Source of the DNA: Paraconiothyrium sp. Pb-2020
Lineage: Eukaryota; Ascomycota; Dothideomycetes; Pleosporales; Didymosphaeriaceae
Reading direction: 5' to 3'
Length of the DNA stretch: 64,000 bases
Assembly: GCA_022419385.1 (NCBI GenBank)
Contig: JAJUBI010000005.1
Coordinates: 1,240,001-1,304,000 of the forward strand
A model generated the notes under the pieces. The model was not told the origin of the DNA, searched no databases, and worked only from the letters and a program-made list of their open reading frames with translations. Of the stretch, positions 13,908 through 24,425 are shown piece by piece (position 1 is the first letter of the stretch; every line of letters starts with the position of its first letter). The position numbers and the translations under genes were made by a program.

Positions 13908-14873
13908 ATGAAGACAACAAGTGCCATAGCTCTCGGCTTCATCGCCGCCGCTTCAGCCCAACCTGCTCGCCTCATTGCACGTTCCGAAGCTGGTAGTTCA
14001 GGCTGCGGCAAAGCACACAATTCTGGCTTCAATTCCAACCCAGACAGCCACACCATCACCTCTGGCGGACGCACCCGAACATACGCAGTCCGCGTCCCAG
14101 ATGGATACAATGACGACAAAAACAAGCCCCGTAAAATAATCTTCGATTTTCACGGCCGCAACGGGAGCCCCGAGAGCCAGTATAAGAACTCCCAATATGA
14201 CAAATATGACGCTGGAAAGGAGTATATCGGCGTTTATCCAGCAGGCGTCAATGAGTCTTGGCAGGGTGCACCGTACGCTGTTGAGGGTGTAGATGATGTT
14301 CTGTTTGTGAAGGACTTGCTTGCGCAGATGCGTCAGGAGTACTGTATTGACGATGACCACGTGTATGCATCTGGAAAGAGCAATGGTGGAGGATTCGTCG
14401 ACACGCTAGCTTGCTCTGATGAGGGCGATGAATTCGCGGCTTTTGCTATGGCATCTGCGGCGTTGTACGATGATACGAGCAAGGATCGCTGCAACAAGAA
14501 GCGCGCCATCCTCGAGGCGCACGGTGGGAATGATACGACTATTCCTTACGGCGGTGGTCCCACCAGTTCTGGGGGCAACGTTCCTGACATCGATCAGTGG
14601 GTTACTTGGTGGGGAGAGCGTGACGGGTGTACCGCGAATGACGGAAGTACCACACAGCATGACGGTTACGAGACGACAACTTTCGCGTGCGAAGGTTTGA
14701 GGGCCGTTGTCAAGCACTATAAGATCAATAATCTGGGGCACTGCTGGCCTTCGTCGACGGGCGACAACTCGGATGGGTCGCGCAGCTACTGCAAAGACCA
14801 TTCGCTGGACTTCACACCGCGAGTGCTGGATTTCTTCAGCAAGTGGAACTCAACGAATGCACCCAAGAATTAA
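13908..14873 (+). CDS. secreted feruloyl-esterase-like hydrolase (CE1/LpqC-like)
   Basis: Intronless, 321 aa. A signal peptide is visible (hydrophobic residues about 5-18, ending AASAQPA). It is followed by the usual short Cys-bearing lead and an alpha/beta-hydrolase fold: FDFHGRNGS (oxyanion region, about 80-88), the nucleophile elbow GKSNGGG with Ser158, the EAHGGNDTTIPYGGG loop containing the probable catalytic Asp (about 205-218), and NNLGHCWPS with catalytic His278. This order and spacing match fungal FaeC/Fae1-type feruloyl esterases and related polyhydroxybutyrate depolymerase-like esterases. Paired Cys fit an extracellular protein. Likely role: releasing ferulic acid from arabinoxylan or pectin side chains outside the cell. 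Substrate preference cannot be read from sequence, and acetylxylan esterase activity is an alternative. It converges on the membrane-protein gene 143 bp away. Confidence 0.85.
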   Translation: MKTTSAIALGFIAAASAQPARLIARSEAGSSGCGKAHNSGFNSNPDSHTITSGGRTRTYAVRVPDGYNDDKNKPRKIIFDFHGRNGSPESQYKNSQYDKYDAGKEYIGVYPAGVNESWQGAPYAVEGVDDVLFVKDLLAQMRQEYCIDDDHVYASGKSNGGGFVDTLACSDEGDEFAAFAMASAALYDDTSKDRCNKKRAILEAHGGNDTTIPYGGGPTSSGGNVPDIDQWVTWWGERDGCTANDGSTTQHDGYETTTFACEGLRAVVKHYKINNLGHCWPSSTGDNSDGSRSYCKDHSLDFTPRVLDFFSKWNSTNAPKN

Positions 14874-15016
14874 GAAGGCGTGGAAACGATTTGAGCGAGT
14901 GTTGGGACGTTGGGACGGCATGTTCGCATTGCATGCCTTAATCTTGGAAATGCGTGGCCTACTTGTACCTTATATCAGATTGTCCCGAGCTCGGGAATTA
15001 CTCATGAAAACTTCAG

Positions 15017-17093
15017 TTACCTCAATCCAACACGCAAATCGGGAATTCGGTCTAGGAGCGCACTCGTACCATAGTCTCTGCCTGCAATGCCCAATTCCTC
15101 CCTCAATGAGACCTCGTCCCCTTTACCGTCCACGACCTTCGTCAAAACGTGATAATCAAGTACTGCGAAGTCACTCGTGGCCATGTCGTTCCACCGTAGT
15201 GCCCTCGTCTTCGCAATGATGACGAGGGCCAATAACAGTCCCGCAACAGCCGTATACGCGTAGACAGTTCCGCGACCGGGGATAGAGCGCTTATTCTCAG
15301 TACAGTAAGAGCCCACAACATAATTCTCCGCTGGTAGATTAGGTTGCGGCTCCGTGCCATTGTCTGTTGGAAGTGGCAAAAGGTTCGGCGCGAGCTCTAT
15401 GTATGTAGGTTGAAATACATACACCGGCAGCGTGACGAGGTTCCTCAGCCAGTTTCTGCCAATTTTGAGACCAGCCGTGTTGTTTTGCAGAGAGGACCAC
15501 AGCTTAACACCAATGGTCTGTGTCAAGATATACTCCGCAGATCTGATGTCGTAAAATTTCAGCGTCTCATCAGCTCGTTCTGGGCGGTAAAGTATGGCGT
15601 CTAGAGCAGTAAAGAGCGCGGCTGGCGTTATGTTCTGAAGTTGCGGGTCGGACATGTCGTCGACGTCGAGGATTTCGAAATCGGAACGAGAGAAGGTGAT
15701 CGTGGCGTTCCGGCGGTAGAAACGGAAGAAGGTTCCCCAGTCGTCTCTACCTCCAGGTGCAAGGCAGCTGCCGTTGATCGTGGAATATCCAAGTTGACAT
15801 GAAGCCCAACCTGTTGTACGTTCCTGTTAGTGGTTATAAACGATGCGACTGTAAATTGGGGAGCATACCTGCAGCTAGCGTGCCCTTGGTGTCTTGCTGA
15901 GCAACACACACCAGTGTTGAATATTCATGTACAGCGTCCAGGCCCCCGTATATTGCACAATCTCTACTTTCTGAGAACTCTAACGTTTCAATGGTCGAGT
16001 CCCACATATCTACCTGATAGAAAGGCGCATTTCTGATGCGGAAACTTGTCAGTTCGACGCTCTCTTTGGGACTTCCGAACGGCCACGGCGTAACTGTCAA
16101 ATATGGTCCAGCTATTAGATAGGAGGTACAGTTCCTGGCAGTATTACAAGCAGGATCAACGGCAGCAACAGGCCAGGAGAATGAGCGGTCCTGGAGCAAT
16201 ACCTGAATATATCGCGAGACCAAAGGAGCGACAACGGCGCCACTGGCGTTCGCTATGGTCGGGTCGAACGTAGCTATGCCGGCGGATACGTTCATCGAGC
16301 CAGCATCGAAGAAAATGGTGGTTTGATCGATATTGGCTATACATGATAAGCTTCAGAGGAAGGCGAACAGCTGGAATCACTAACCCATGAGTATGATGCC
16401 CGGTCCCGGTATCAAGGCAACCACGAACAATAGCCGCGCAAACGCCCACCTCGAGACTCTCCCGTTCTTCCACCAGGTCCTCCATTTCTGCTCCTTGGAA
16501 GCATTTGCAGTCTCACTTGATCGAGCTGGCTGTCTGGATCCCCAGAATCTTCCAAAGTGCCGCACAACCCATTTTCGGAATCTCCTCCACAATAACCTTC
16601 CCAGCCCCTCTATGCCGGTGCTCGAGGTCACGCTGAGGAACCTTTCTAGCTCGATAAGCCCGTATTTTCGGTTTCTTTCTCCCAATTTGCGCCACGCAAT
16701 AGTGTCAAACATGTCTTCCACCGCGAACGCAAAGCAGATGTCTCCAGCCTTGGCGAAGATGTTGAGTATCCATGTGCCGAGGGACGGGGAAACGCGTCCG
16801 AGGAGGGTATGTCGGTTACGTGCAGACCATACGGTGTAGAGTGTGAGTGAGACCGTAGCGAGGCAGACTAAGGGCCTGACCCAGTATTTGATGCTGTTCC
16901 AGAGGGGCCTAGGGAAAGATCTTACAGTACGGACAAAGCTGGACAGGATTTGTAGGAGAGCAGGCCTTTTCGGCGGAGATGATTGATTCGCCGACGAGCC
17001 AGCATTTCCGTTGGTGATTGTTGATTGTGGACGGACCGATCCATTGGGTTGCGCATGCTGTGATGGCAAGTTTTGGAGTGGGGATCCATTCAT
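15017..17093 (-). CDS. large orphan membrane protein with glycosylated lumenal domain
   Basis: Exons are 17093-16385, 16336-15869 and 15810-15017 (656 aa), with donors GTTAGT and GTATGC and acceptors TAG and CAG. Frame and hydropathy continue across both junctions. The first 50 residues are polar (Ser/Asn/Pro/Gln). Membrane segments lie near 73-90 and 218-240. A long region of about 240-560 follows with paired Cys (for example PACNTARNCTSY, SRDCAIYGG, ASCQLGYS) and several N-x-S/T sites, so it is probably lumenal or extracellular. A last membrane segment at about 565-585 (VAGLLLALVIIA) precedes a cytosolic tail of about 70 residues. I recognise no domain. It resembles uncharacterised ascomycete plasma-membrane proteins with a large ectodomain. 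Function unknown. Confidence 0.75.
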
Positions 17094-17594
17094 GACTACA
17101 ATTTGGCCTCGCCTAGCCTTTCGCTTTTGTACTTAGCCATCATATATGTAAGACTCAGATCAATGCGCGGCTCTGCTCGTATAATCAATGTTAAAAGGAC
17201 GTGCTGCGTGCGCGACCTCGTCTAGCCCTGTGCTCGACCTGCGAACCAGAAACCCTGGTTATGTTCAGCTGTCAGCGCCACAACAGCCACACCTGGTATC
17301 GAAACGAACAATCTTGGAAGTGATTTCCCCGAATTCACGCCTATGGCGACACATTGTTGGCTGGTAAATATAGCTAGCTTCCTCGAGAGAGAGAGGGCTC
17401 TTGCCCTGGGTGTGTGATTGGCCCGTCGCTACCACACAGGGTTATGGCTGTCGCTGACATTTATCAGCGTCGGCAAGTTCAATACTGACGTCTCGTTTAG
17501 AGCATATGACACCAGAATTTAACCCGTGTATACATAATGAGATTATAAGGCTGCCCACAACAACATACATTGAGCGTTTTTGGACCTCGAAACA
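17094..17594. other. divergent intergenic region
   Basis: This is the shared upstream region of the leftward membrane-protein gene and the rightward GPI-type protein gene. A GA-repeat tract (GAGAGAGAGAG) sits near 17385. An AT-rich stretch with GTATACATAATG and GATTATAAGG lies 50-70 bp before the rightward start. No gene is seen. Confidence 0.4.
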
Positions 17595-18080
17595 ATGTTC
17601 CTGGAACTCCTTGTCTTCTTCCTCCTTATCGTCAATTCTGCAGATGCGACTCTTCATGCCGCAAAACGCTCCATCGGCAATGGTTTCTGTGGTTTCTCCC
17701 CTGTGGACTGTGGAAATGGCTGGTGTTGCATCAATGCGATGAAGTGCATCCCTAGTGACCCTCCGATGTGCGAGGATCTCCTCATTCCAAGCTTCACCAT
17801 CGAGGCGGCACCGTATAGCGATTTGGATCCGGCCAGACTCACGAGTATTGGGCTTACGATTAGCACATTTCCGTCCGCGACATTGACAGCAACCGATTCA
17901 CTGCCGACATATTCGGATAGTGTGGAGACGACGCTAGGTTCCAGAAGCTTGTTATTCACGAAACCAACAACATTGAGATCGGCTATAGCGACAACTCCAC
18001 GAGACGGAGCTGCATCACCCACTGCAGTTCCGATTCATATCGTCGGGGGCATCGTTGCAGCATGCGCGGGACTTTGGTAA
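17595..18080 (+). CDS. small Cys-rich GPI-type surface protein
   Basis: Single exon. I start at the Met at 17595 rather than the in-frame Met five codons upstream, because translation then begins directly with a signal peptide (LELLVFFLLIVNSADA). This gives 161 aa. Right after cleavage comes a compact six-Cys motif, C-x6-C-x4-CC-x5-C-x7-C, about residues 27-55 (CGFSPVDC, WCCINAMKC, PPMC). Its CC pair resembles small chitin-binding or hevein-like and other disulfide knots, but I cannot assign the family. The rest is Ser/Thr-rich, as in an O-mannosylated stalk. It ends in a hydrophobic tail (about 150-161, IVGGIVAACAGLW) preceded by small residues, consistent with GPI anchoring. Likely cell-wall or surface localisation, function unknown. 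Confidence 0.7.
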   Translation: MFLELLVFFLLIVNSADATLHAAKRSIGNGFCGFSPVDCGNGWCCINAMKCIPSDPPMCEDLLIPSFTIEAAPYSDLDPARLTSIGLTISTFPSATLTATDSLPTYSDSVETTLGSRSLLFTKPTTLRSAIATTPRDGAASPTAVPIHIVGGIVAACAGLW

Positions 18081-18599
18081 AGGTTATAAGGTAAGCGACG
18101 TATCTCTTCGCAAATAGAAACCGAGTTATTCGAATTCGTCAAGAGACAGTACTTTATTAATACGATTGAGATTTCGTATGCTTGTTTTCTTGTTATCTGC
18201 AGACCTGTCTCATCTGACCATTTGACAGCTTGGCGCCTTATTTCAACGTGTACCAGGCCCAGAAATATAGACACAACAAATCTTGGCCAATGACCAGCTC
18301 GTATATCGTACATGTTTAGCATTTCCTCCATCTCTTACCGTCGTATTTGGCATTATGAGCTACTACCGCGCCGCAGGTGGTCGCTTAGATGATCTAGTGT
18401 TCTTGTGAACAGCGTAAAGCTTCTCTAAGCCATCCATGCCTTCTTTTGGTGCTCCTGGCCAGTTACTTCGCCATTCTAGTTAGGAGATATTCATCAAGAT
18501 ATCTTTATATTTGTCTTTGTTGTGGTTGCGTCACTCGTAAGCTACGTGTTTCGAGCAAGGAACGTATACATGGGACTCTTTGTTCTACCTAGTGGATAG
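18081..18599. other. intergenic
   Basis: 3' flank of the GPI-type gene and promoter of the oxidase gene. AT-rich. The 98-codon antisense frame at 18035-18331 shows no domain and is not supported. Confidence 0.4.
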
Positions 18600-19901
18600 A
18601 TGGCTAACCAAATTACACACATTCTCATCATTGGGTAGGTTCGAGACGTTGAATACGGTTTAACAAGGAATCTAATCGGGAGTAGGGCTGGCGTTATCGG
18701 TTTACAAACTGCTAACGACTCGCTCGATAAAGGTTACAAAGTGACTATCCTCGCCAAATACTGGCCGGGAGATGAAATCATTGAGTACACATCGCCATGG
18801 TAAGTGCACCCTTTCAAATGGGTCCTGCAGGCCATCTCATAAGGGAATAGGGCTGGAGCCATATGGCACACGCAGGACTTACCCGATCAGGTAGAAGTGT
18901 GTGATCAGCAGACGCAGAGCTACAAGTATTGGATGGACATCCTGGAGATCAGCGCAAGCGAAGCGGAGAAGATGGGCATACAGGTATGCAGATTCATCTG
19001 ACTCTTTGTTCACGTGCTCACAATATGTACTACAGCGTGTACCGGTCGTAAAATATTCGTGAGTGAAAGCTTTAACGCTTTGTAGCTTTACTAAAGCTAC
19101 GTTAGTGTCGACGAAGACAACGATCCTTCAACCCCGCGATTGTGGTTCTCCAAACTCGTACAAGACTTCGCCCTTGTACCCGCCTCGGATCTCTCGCCGA
19201 ATGGACCTCAGAGCGGGAACTCCTTCACAACCGTCCTAATAAACCCAAACTAGTACCTCACATACCTGCTCACTCGAGCGAAGTCGCTCGGCGCCAAACA
19301 AATTACTGCCTCACTTCCCGCCTCGAACTCATTCGCGAACACTATATCGACAGCTCTTAGCCATTTAGACAGGGAAGATGCCAGAATAGTAGTTAATTGC
19401 ACTGGCCTCGGTGCATCCAAGCTCTGCGACGAAAATATGTTTCCCATTCGCGGCCAAACCCTCCTCGTCCGCATCACTCCATCTCCACCAACATCTCGCA
19501 TCACAGTTTGGGACAACATACCCGTGACGTACATCCTCCCACGCCGGATCACGCTCTTCTCTTCCGAGCCTTTAGACTCAACCTTCTTCATCGGCGGCAC
19601 CAACGACAAAAACAACTGGGACCCCAAGCCTACGCTTGAGATATCGAAGGGCATTCTTGGAAAAGTGAAGGCAGTGATGGCTGGATGGGCTGGCGAAGAC
19701 ATGAAGATCGAGGTGTTGAGGGAGCAAGTGGGTTTAAGGCCGGGGAAGCAGGGTGGACCAAGGATTGAGCTTGAGGAGGTGGATGTGGGAGGGAAGAAGA
19801 ATAGGGTTGTACATCAGTATGGACATGCGGGGGCGGGGTTTCAATTTGCGATAGGAAGTGTGAGGAAGGCTTTGGCACTTGTGGAGGAAATATTGGGATG
19901 A
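18600..19901 (+). pseudogene. DAO1: D-amino-acid oxidase with in-frame TAG
   Basis: Five exons: 18600-18634, 18686-18799, 18851-18983, 19036-19058 (a 23-nt microexon) and 19106-19901. All have GT-AG borders. The joined frame is 366 codons plus TGA, normal for fungal D-amino-acid oxidase. The split FAD-binding motif GAGVIGLQTA crosses the first intron, SPWAGAIWH crosses the second, and the C-terminal half has GLRPGKQGGPRIE and HQYGHAGAGFQF, the signature of the DAO/glycine-oxidase family. The frame is interrupted by TAG at 19251-19253 (codon 151), just before YLTYLLTRAKSLGA where homologues continue. No plausible intron removes it. The enzyme would oxidise D-amino acids to keto acids, ammonia and peroxide, usually in peroxisomes. 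The end (ILG) is not a standard SKL signal. As read, only a 150-aa N-terminal fragment would be made. Confidence 0.85.
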
Positions 19902-22030
19902 GAAGGGCCCATGTGAGGTGGTCAAGATCCATGTGAAGTCTGGCAGTGATCTGGTAGATTGCCCCTCTTGGTATATAGTAGTGGCAAGTCATGCCTCAGA
20001 GATTAATTCCAATCCCAAAGCCACTACTTTCAGGCTCGCCCATCTTAGGGGTCTCCAACCTGATCATTCATTTTCTCACTTTTTGGAGCCATCAGGCAGC
20101 TAAAAAACACGATGTCGATCCCAAGAAAGTAATTACTTTCACAAATCTGGTTCAGGTAAAATACTACATGTTTGCGACTACTGTAGCAATGATGGTGATA
20201 TGAGTGGGTCTAAAATGACGTTACAAATTGCAGTACCATAATCCATCCTAACACTCAACCATGGACATAGCGCGTTAGTCATTTCTATGTTTGAGCGACT
20301 TGACCAAGCCAAGTCTCACATCGTCCGAACTTCTCACACCTTCGCTTCATCTGATTGCTTGATCAACAATCGTCTTGGAGCACGAACGTTCGTTGTCCCC
20401 CAGTCGCCACACCTTCACCGAAAGCGAATCTGGACCACGGCACTCCATTCTCTATAGTCTCAAACGCCATAAGTCTAAGGACTACAGACAAACATACCTC
20501 ACCAAACCCTGTGTCCGCTTTATTGAGCTCATGCAAGACGATCAATCACCCAAGAGGACCTCAGGAGTGCTGAAGTTATGCCTCGCCGTCTACATCCGAC
20601 GATGCTATAGTGCCCATTGCATCTCCTTCTACCGAGCCATTATTTCCCCCCTACCATGACAGTGTCCCGGACAGCCACGGTCCAGATCACGCTCAAACAC
20701 TCAGTGGAAAGAATCTCAAGTGCACCAATGACTTGGAAATGGTGGAACTAGTTGAAGGATTCAAAAGGAGCGAGATTTTGCGAGGCAAAACCTGGCAGGT
20801 CAGGAGTACGTGGCGGTATTGAGCGCAAAAAAAAGGCTCAAGCAAATAGACTATGGACCGGTGGAGCTGAAGAATCGGAATTGGGTTGCACTCCATGGTA
20901 GATCATGATCCTCGTTAGATGACAGGCTACCAACAAGGTGTATCGTAGGTTGACCTATTATCATCTTTTAAGCACAAGCTCACTTACTTTACAAAACAAA
21001 GAGATCGAAGTTGGAGTCTTCAAGTGCTTTTGCAAGCCATTTCGAAGACTAATTGTTCGCCAAAAATCTGTTTCCTAGTATCATTGATGCAAGCCGATCT
21101 TGATTTTGTGAGTGAGGTATAAAGCTACTATTACCACCAGCGATTGGCTAGCATGGCAGGAAAACCTTCATGACCGGATACAGAGGGACACGAACAGAAC
21201 ACAGGTTGGTGAAAATATGGAAGAGCAGCAAGGCGACGCTGTAATGAGATCGCAAAAAGAGGCTGAAGAGGAAGCTGGGAATCAAGAGTAAAAGGGTTTT
21301 GGAGAGCAGCAGCACGAAGAGGCTGTAGAGCATGAGAAGAGATGCACCAGCAGTATGGCGTTGCGGTTCCCCGCCGATTTTGACCGATGTAAACTTCATG
21401 GTGTGTCCGCGGAGCACTGCGACTGTTCGCAAGAGCCTTACCGGGATTGACGTTGTGTTCGCGAGACGAGAAGGAGAGCTCACGTTTGCAATGGTGTCAC
21501 ACTGTAACAATGATTAGGTGTCCCCAGTACATCATAAGATGTTTCCCCTTAGGGCTTGCTTTGGGTACCGTACGAGTCATATACCTCGGCTGTACGAGTC
21601 AAAATTCCCCGCCCCTCAACACCAGTACCACAGGATCCGCCGCGGCTACCAGGAGCCGCAGGTTTCGTTATGTCTCGATTACGATATTGCGCGTCAGTAG
21701 CTTGTCCTTCGATGCGGGCCGATCCTAGCGAAGGCCGACTTCATGGCCGATGTTAGCAAAGCGACACATTGCGTAGTTTCAGCGAGCCGAGGCGGTTTCT
21801 AGTGGACCTCGTCCCCTTTCCATTTTTTCTGATCGCGTTGCTTCGAAATCAATAGGCGGACAAAGAGCGGAGTTATTCTTCTTAGCTTTAAGCCCTACGA
21901 CATGTACTTAATCGTTGGAGAGCCTCCCTCTTTCTAGACACTGGAGGCCTACGTCATATCACAGTAAAGACATCCGACCTCAACTATTCCTCACGACTAT
22001 CTGTGCGTCATTTTCTCCACAACTCCAACG
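19902..22030. other. intergenic with coding-like fragments
   Basis: No full gene can be assembled. Two stretches look coding: 20092-20154 on + (Lys/Val-rich, ending at a GTAAAA donor-like site) and 20756-20908 on + (50 codons, charged, ending TGA). They are described among the findings. The 120-codon antisense frame 21148-21510 is Leu-rich but has no other support. The final few hundred bases should hold the promoter of the reductase gene. Confidence 0.35.
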
Positions 22031-23098
22031 ATGGCGCCTGTACCAAATCAAACGCGCCAATGGATCGTCAGCAATCCGCCCAAGACGAGCGTCTCCCTAA
22101 GCGGCGATGATGCTACCTTCAAGCTCCAAACCATCGACACCCCATCCGTCAATGATGGTCAGGTCCTCGTCAAGCTAAAGTACCTCTCCAACGATCCCGC
22201 GCAGAGAGGCTGGATTCAAGCCGGGGTCGATGCCGAGCGTCTCTACGTCCCTCCGGTCCGTCAAGGCGACGTCATGCGCTCCTATGGTATCGGCGAAATT
22301 GTACAATCCAAGGCGGAGAGCTTGAAGGAAGGCCAGCTTGTATCGTATACGGCAAATTGGTCAGATTACAGGGTTCTCGAAGCGAAGGAGGTCAAGCCCG
22401 TTCAAGAAGATAAGAAGGCGGGTATCAAGGCTACGCATTACGTTGGAGCCCTCGGCGGACCTGGACTCACCGCTTACTATGGGCTGGTCGGAGTCGCAGA
22501 GGCTACGAAGGATGATACCGTGGTGGTGAGCGGTGCTGCCGGTTCTACTGGCAGCATGGTCGTGCAGATCGCAAAGCACGTCATAGGCTGCAAGAGGGTT
22601 ATCGGTATTGCAGGCGGCGACAAGAAATGCAAATGGGTGGAGAGCCTTGGTGCCGATGCGTGCATCGACTACAAGGCCTCTGATTTTGAGGATAAGCTCT
22701 GGAAAGCGACAGAAGGATACGTCGAAGTCTATTTCGATAATGTTGGTGGCCACATCCTTGATCTAATGTTGAAGCGCATCAAGCGCTACGGTCGCGTTGC
22801 GGCTTGCGGCTCCATTGCTACCTACAACGACCCGGAATCGACTCGTTTGAAGAACTGGTTCGAGGTAATTGCAAACCGTATTCAGATCAGGGGATTCATT
22901 GTGTTCGATGCGTACGCCAATAGCAAGGGACAGGAGATGATGAATGCTGTCCTAAATGCGGTGAAGGAAAAGAAGATCCAGATCGAGAAGCAGGAAGAGA
23001 CAATCGTGCCGACGAAGTTTGAAGAAATACCCAAGACGTGGACGATGCTGTTTGAAGGTGGCAACCAAGGAAAGCTCGTCACTGAGCTAAAGGAGTAG
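22031..23098 (+). CDS. NADPH-dependent medium-chain reductase, alkenal/one oxidoreductase type
   Basis: Intronless, 355 aa, the usual size for the zinc-independent MDR family (leukotriene B4 dehydrogenase / prostaglandin reductase / plant double-bond reductase / yeast-type YNCB-like). The N-terminal GroES-like half contains KYLSNDPAQRGW, which corresponds to the family's conserved SVDPYMRGR-like segment. The nucleotide-binding half has the glycine-rich motif SGAAGSTGSMVVQIAK (about 161-176) and the downstream GGDKKCKW that contacts the NADPH phosphate. It continues FDNVGGHILD and RIQIRGFIVFD, both typical. No Zn-binding Cys cluster is present. The family reduces alpha,beta-unsaturated aldehydes and ketones using NADPH in the cytosol, so a detoxification or secondary-metabolite role is likely. 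The specific substrate is unknown. Confidence 0.9.
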   Translation: MAPVPNQTRQWIVSNPPKTSVSLSGDDATFKLQTIDTPSVNDGQVLVKLKYLSNDPAQRGWIQAGVDAERLYVPPVRQGDVMRSYGIGEIVQSKAESLKEGQLVSYTANWSDYRVLEAKEVKPVQEDKKAGIKATHYVGALGGPGLTAYYGLVGVAEATKDDTVVVSGAAGSTGSMVVQIAKHVIGCKRVIGIAGGDKKCKWVESLGADACIDYKASDFEDKLWKATEGYVEVYFDNVGGHILDLMLKRIKRYGRVAACGSIATYNDPESTRLKNWFEVIANRIQIRGFIVFDAYANSKGQEMMNAVLNAVKEKKIQIEKQEETIVPTKFEEIPKTWTMLFEGGNQGKLVTELKE

Positions 23099-24425
23099 AC
23101 GGGTGTCTCGAAAGAGGAAAATCAACAATACCCAATAGAAAGGACCAAGGTCTCATGATGTAAACTAAATAAATGCAAATTCTTCAAAATATGATAGTGG
23201 TCCCGATTGGCCTTTTGAGCACTCCTCACCTGCACGCTAGCGTGAGAGCTGGCTGGTAACTATAATTCTAACTTTGGTGCTGCGGACCTGAACGTTGCGT
23301 CTTCCCCCTGCATGTTATGCCAAGCCCCGACAGCTCTCGATTGTTGGTTTCGCAATATGTAAGTGATATAATTGCAGCTGTGTTATGATCCTCTCGATAT
23401 CTTAGCACGTATGTTAATGCTTCCGAAGTATACCACGTGCAACGTCCTGAGGCATCGTGACCACCTCATAATCTACAATCTGACAACCTTGGTTTTGAAC
23501 CAAACTGCTAATGCGGCCAAGCAAGATCGTAGTCATAGCGAAGACCCAAACATGTCTCGGGCTTTGGGACATGCAGCCCCAGCTGACGTTCACGGTGTAT
23601 CTGTTTGGTTTCACGCGGCTTCTGAACTACCCTAAGTACCCTCCCTCGCCTACTGATTTCAGTAGCCGACACAGCCTCGCAAACGCCTCTCTCAGAACAT
23701 TTCCTGTGCTTGGACCATGCCAAAGCAAGGCACAAGTTTTCGGTTTCGATTTATCCGGTGCCTCATGTCCTTCTTTTACCCGCCTGGCTTGGGAACGATA
23801 GGAGGGGCACGCAGGCGATACCGCGCCAGAACCCCACCATGCCCCTCTATCACCGTACCAACAGTCTGCACCAGTCTGCAGAATAACCATCGCACGCCGT
23901 ACGGTGGCTCCTCATACCTAGCTGATCAGCAGAATTTTCATCCTTCTAGAAACCGATCGGAGAAATGAGGCCGCACGGCTATTGTCCAGGGAGCCGCGTG
24001 CGGGCGCTATCCAAGCCTCACTGTACAAATCTCCTCGGGGTGTCTAGTGGGATGAGAAAATACGCCCTCAGACACACGCAGCTGACCTGCAGTGAATGGC
24101 TGTGTCCGGGGCCTCATCCCAGACTCTTGGTAGAGCGCAAATCAGAGTCAATGGTAGAATGTAAACCCGGCGCGTCACTGGTCTATCGTCGCCAATGCGC
24201 CGGTCGACAGATGCAGGATCGTCTATCTCGTGGGTCTTGCGCATTACGCGAGAGCGCGAATATAGGCACGGCCTACCGTCGGGTCCTCAGGTCTGCGGAA
24301 GCTCCGTCTGGCGGCAAGCGTATATAAGATCGAACCGAGGCTGCTGCTACTTTACTGTTAAGCTCTTGTCTCCCCGTGTCGTGTCTTACTACACGCTATT
24401 ACGCACTTCGTTCAACGACACCACA
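23099..24425. other. intergenic upstream of xylose reductase
   Basis: About 1.3 kb with no supported gene. Frames in 23500-24330 overlap on both strands and lack domains. The downstream end carries a clear TATA box (entered separately). Confidence 0.45.
24321..24328 (+). promoter_or_regulatory. TATA box of xylose reductase gene
   Basis: TATATAAG lies 105 bp upstream of the ATG at 24426 and is followed by pyrimidine-rich sequence before the start codon. This is a near-consensus TATA element at a normal distance. Strong TATA promoters are typical of inducible fungal genes, which fits a sugar-responsive reductase. The element is seen; its use is inferred. Confidence 0.6.

Noticed and set aside
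18635..18685. GGTTCGAGA resembling a tRNA B box
   Set aside because: It lies in the first intron of the oxidase gene, is not followed by the usual B-box end, and no cloverleaf can be drawn.
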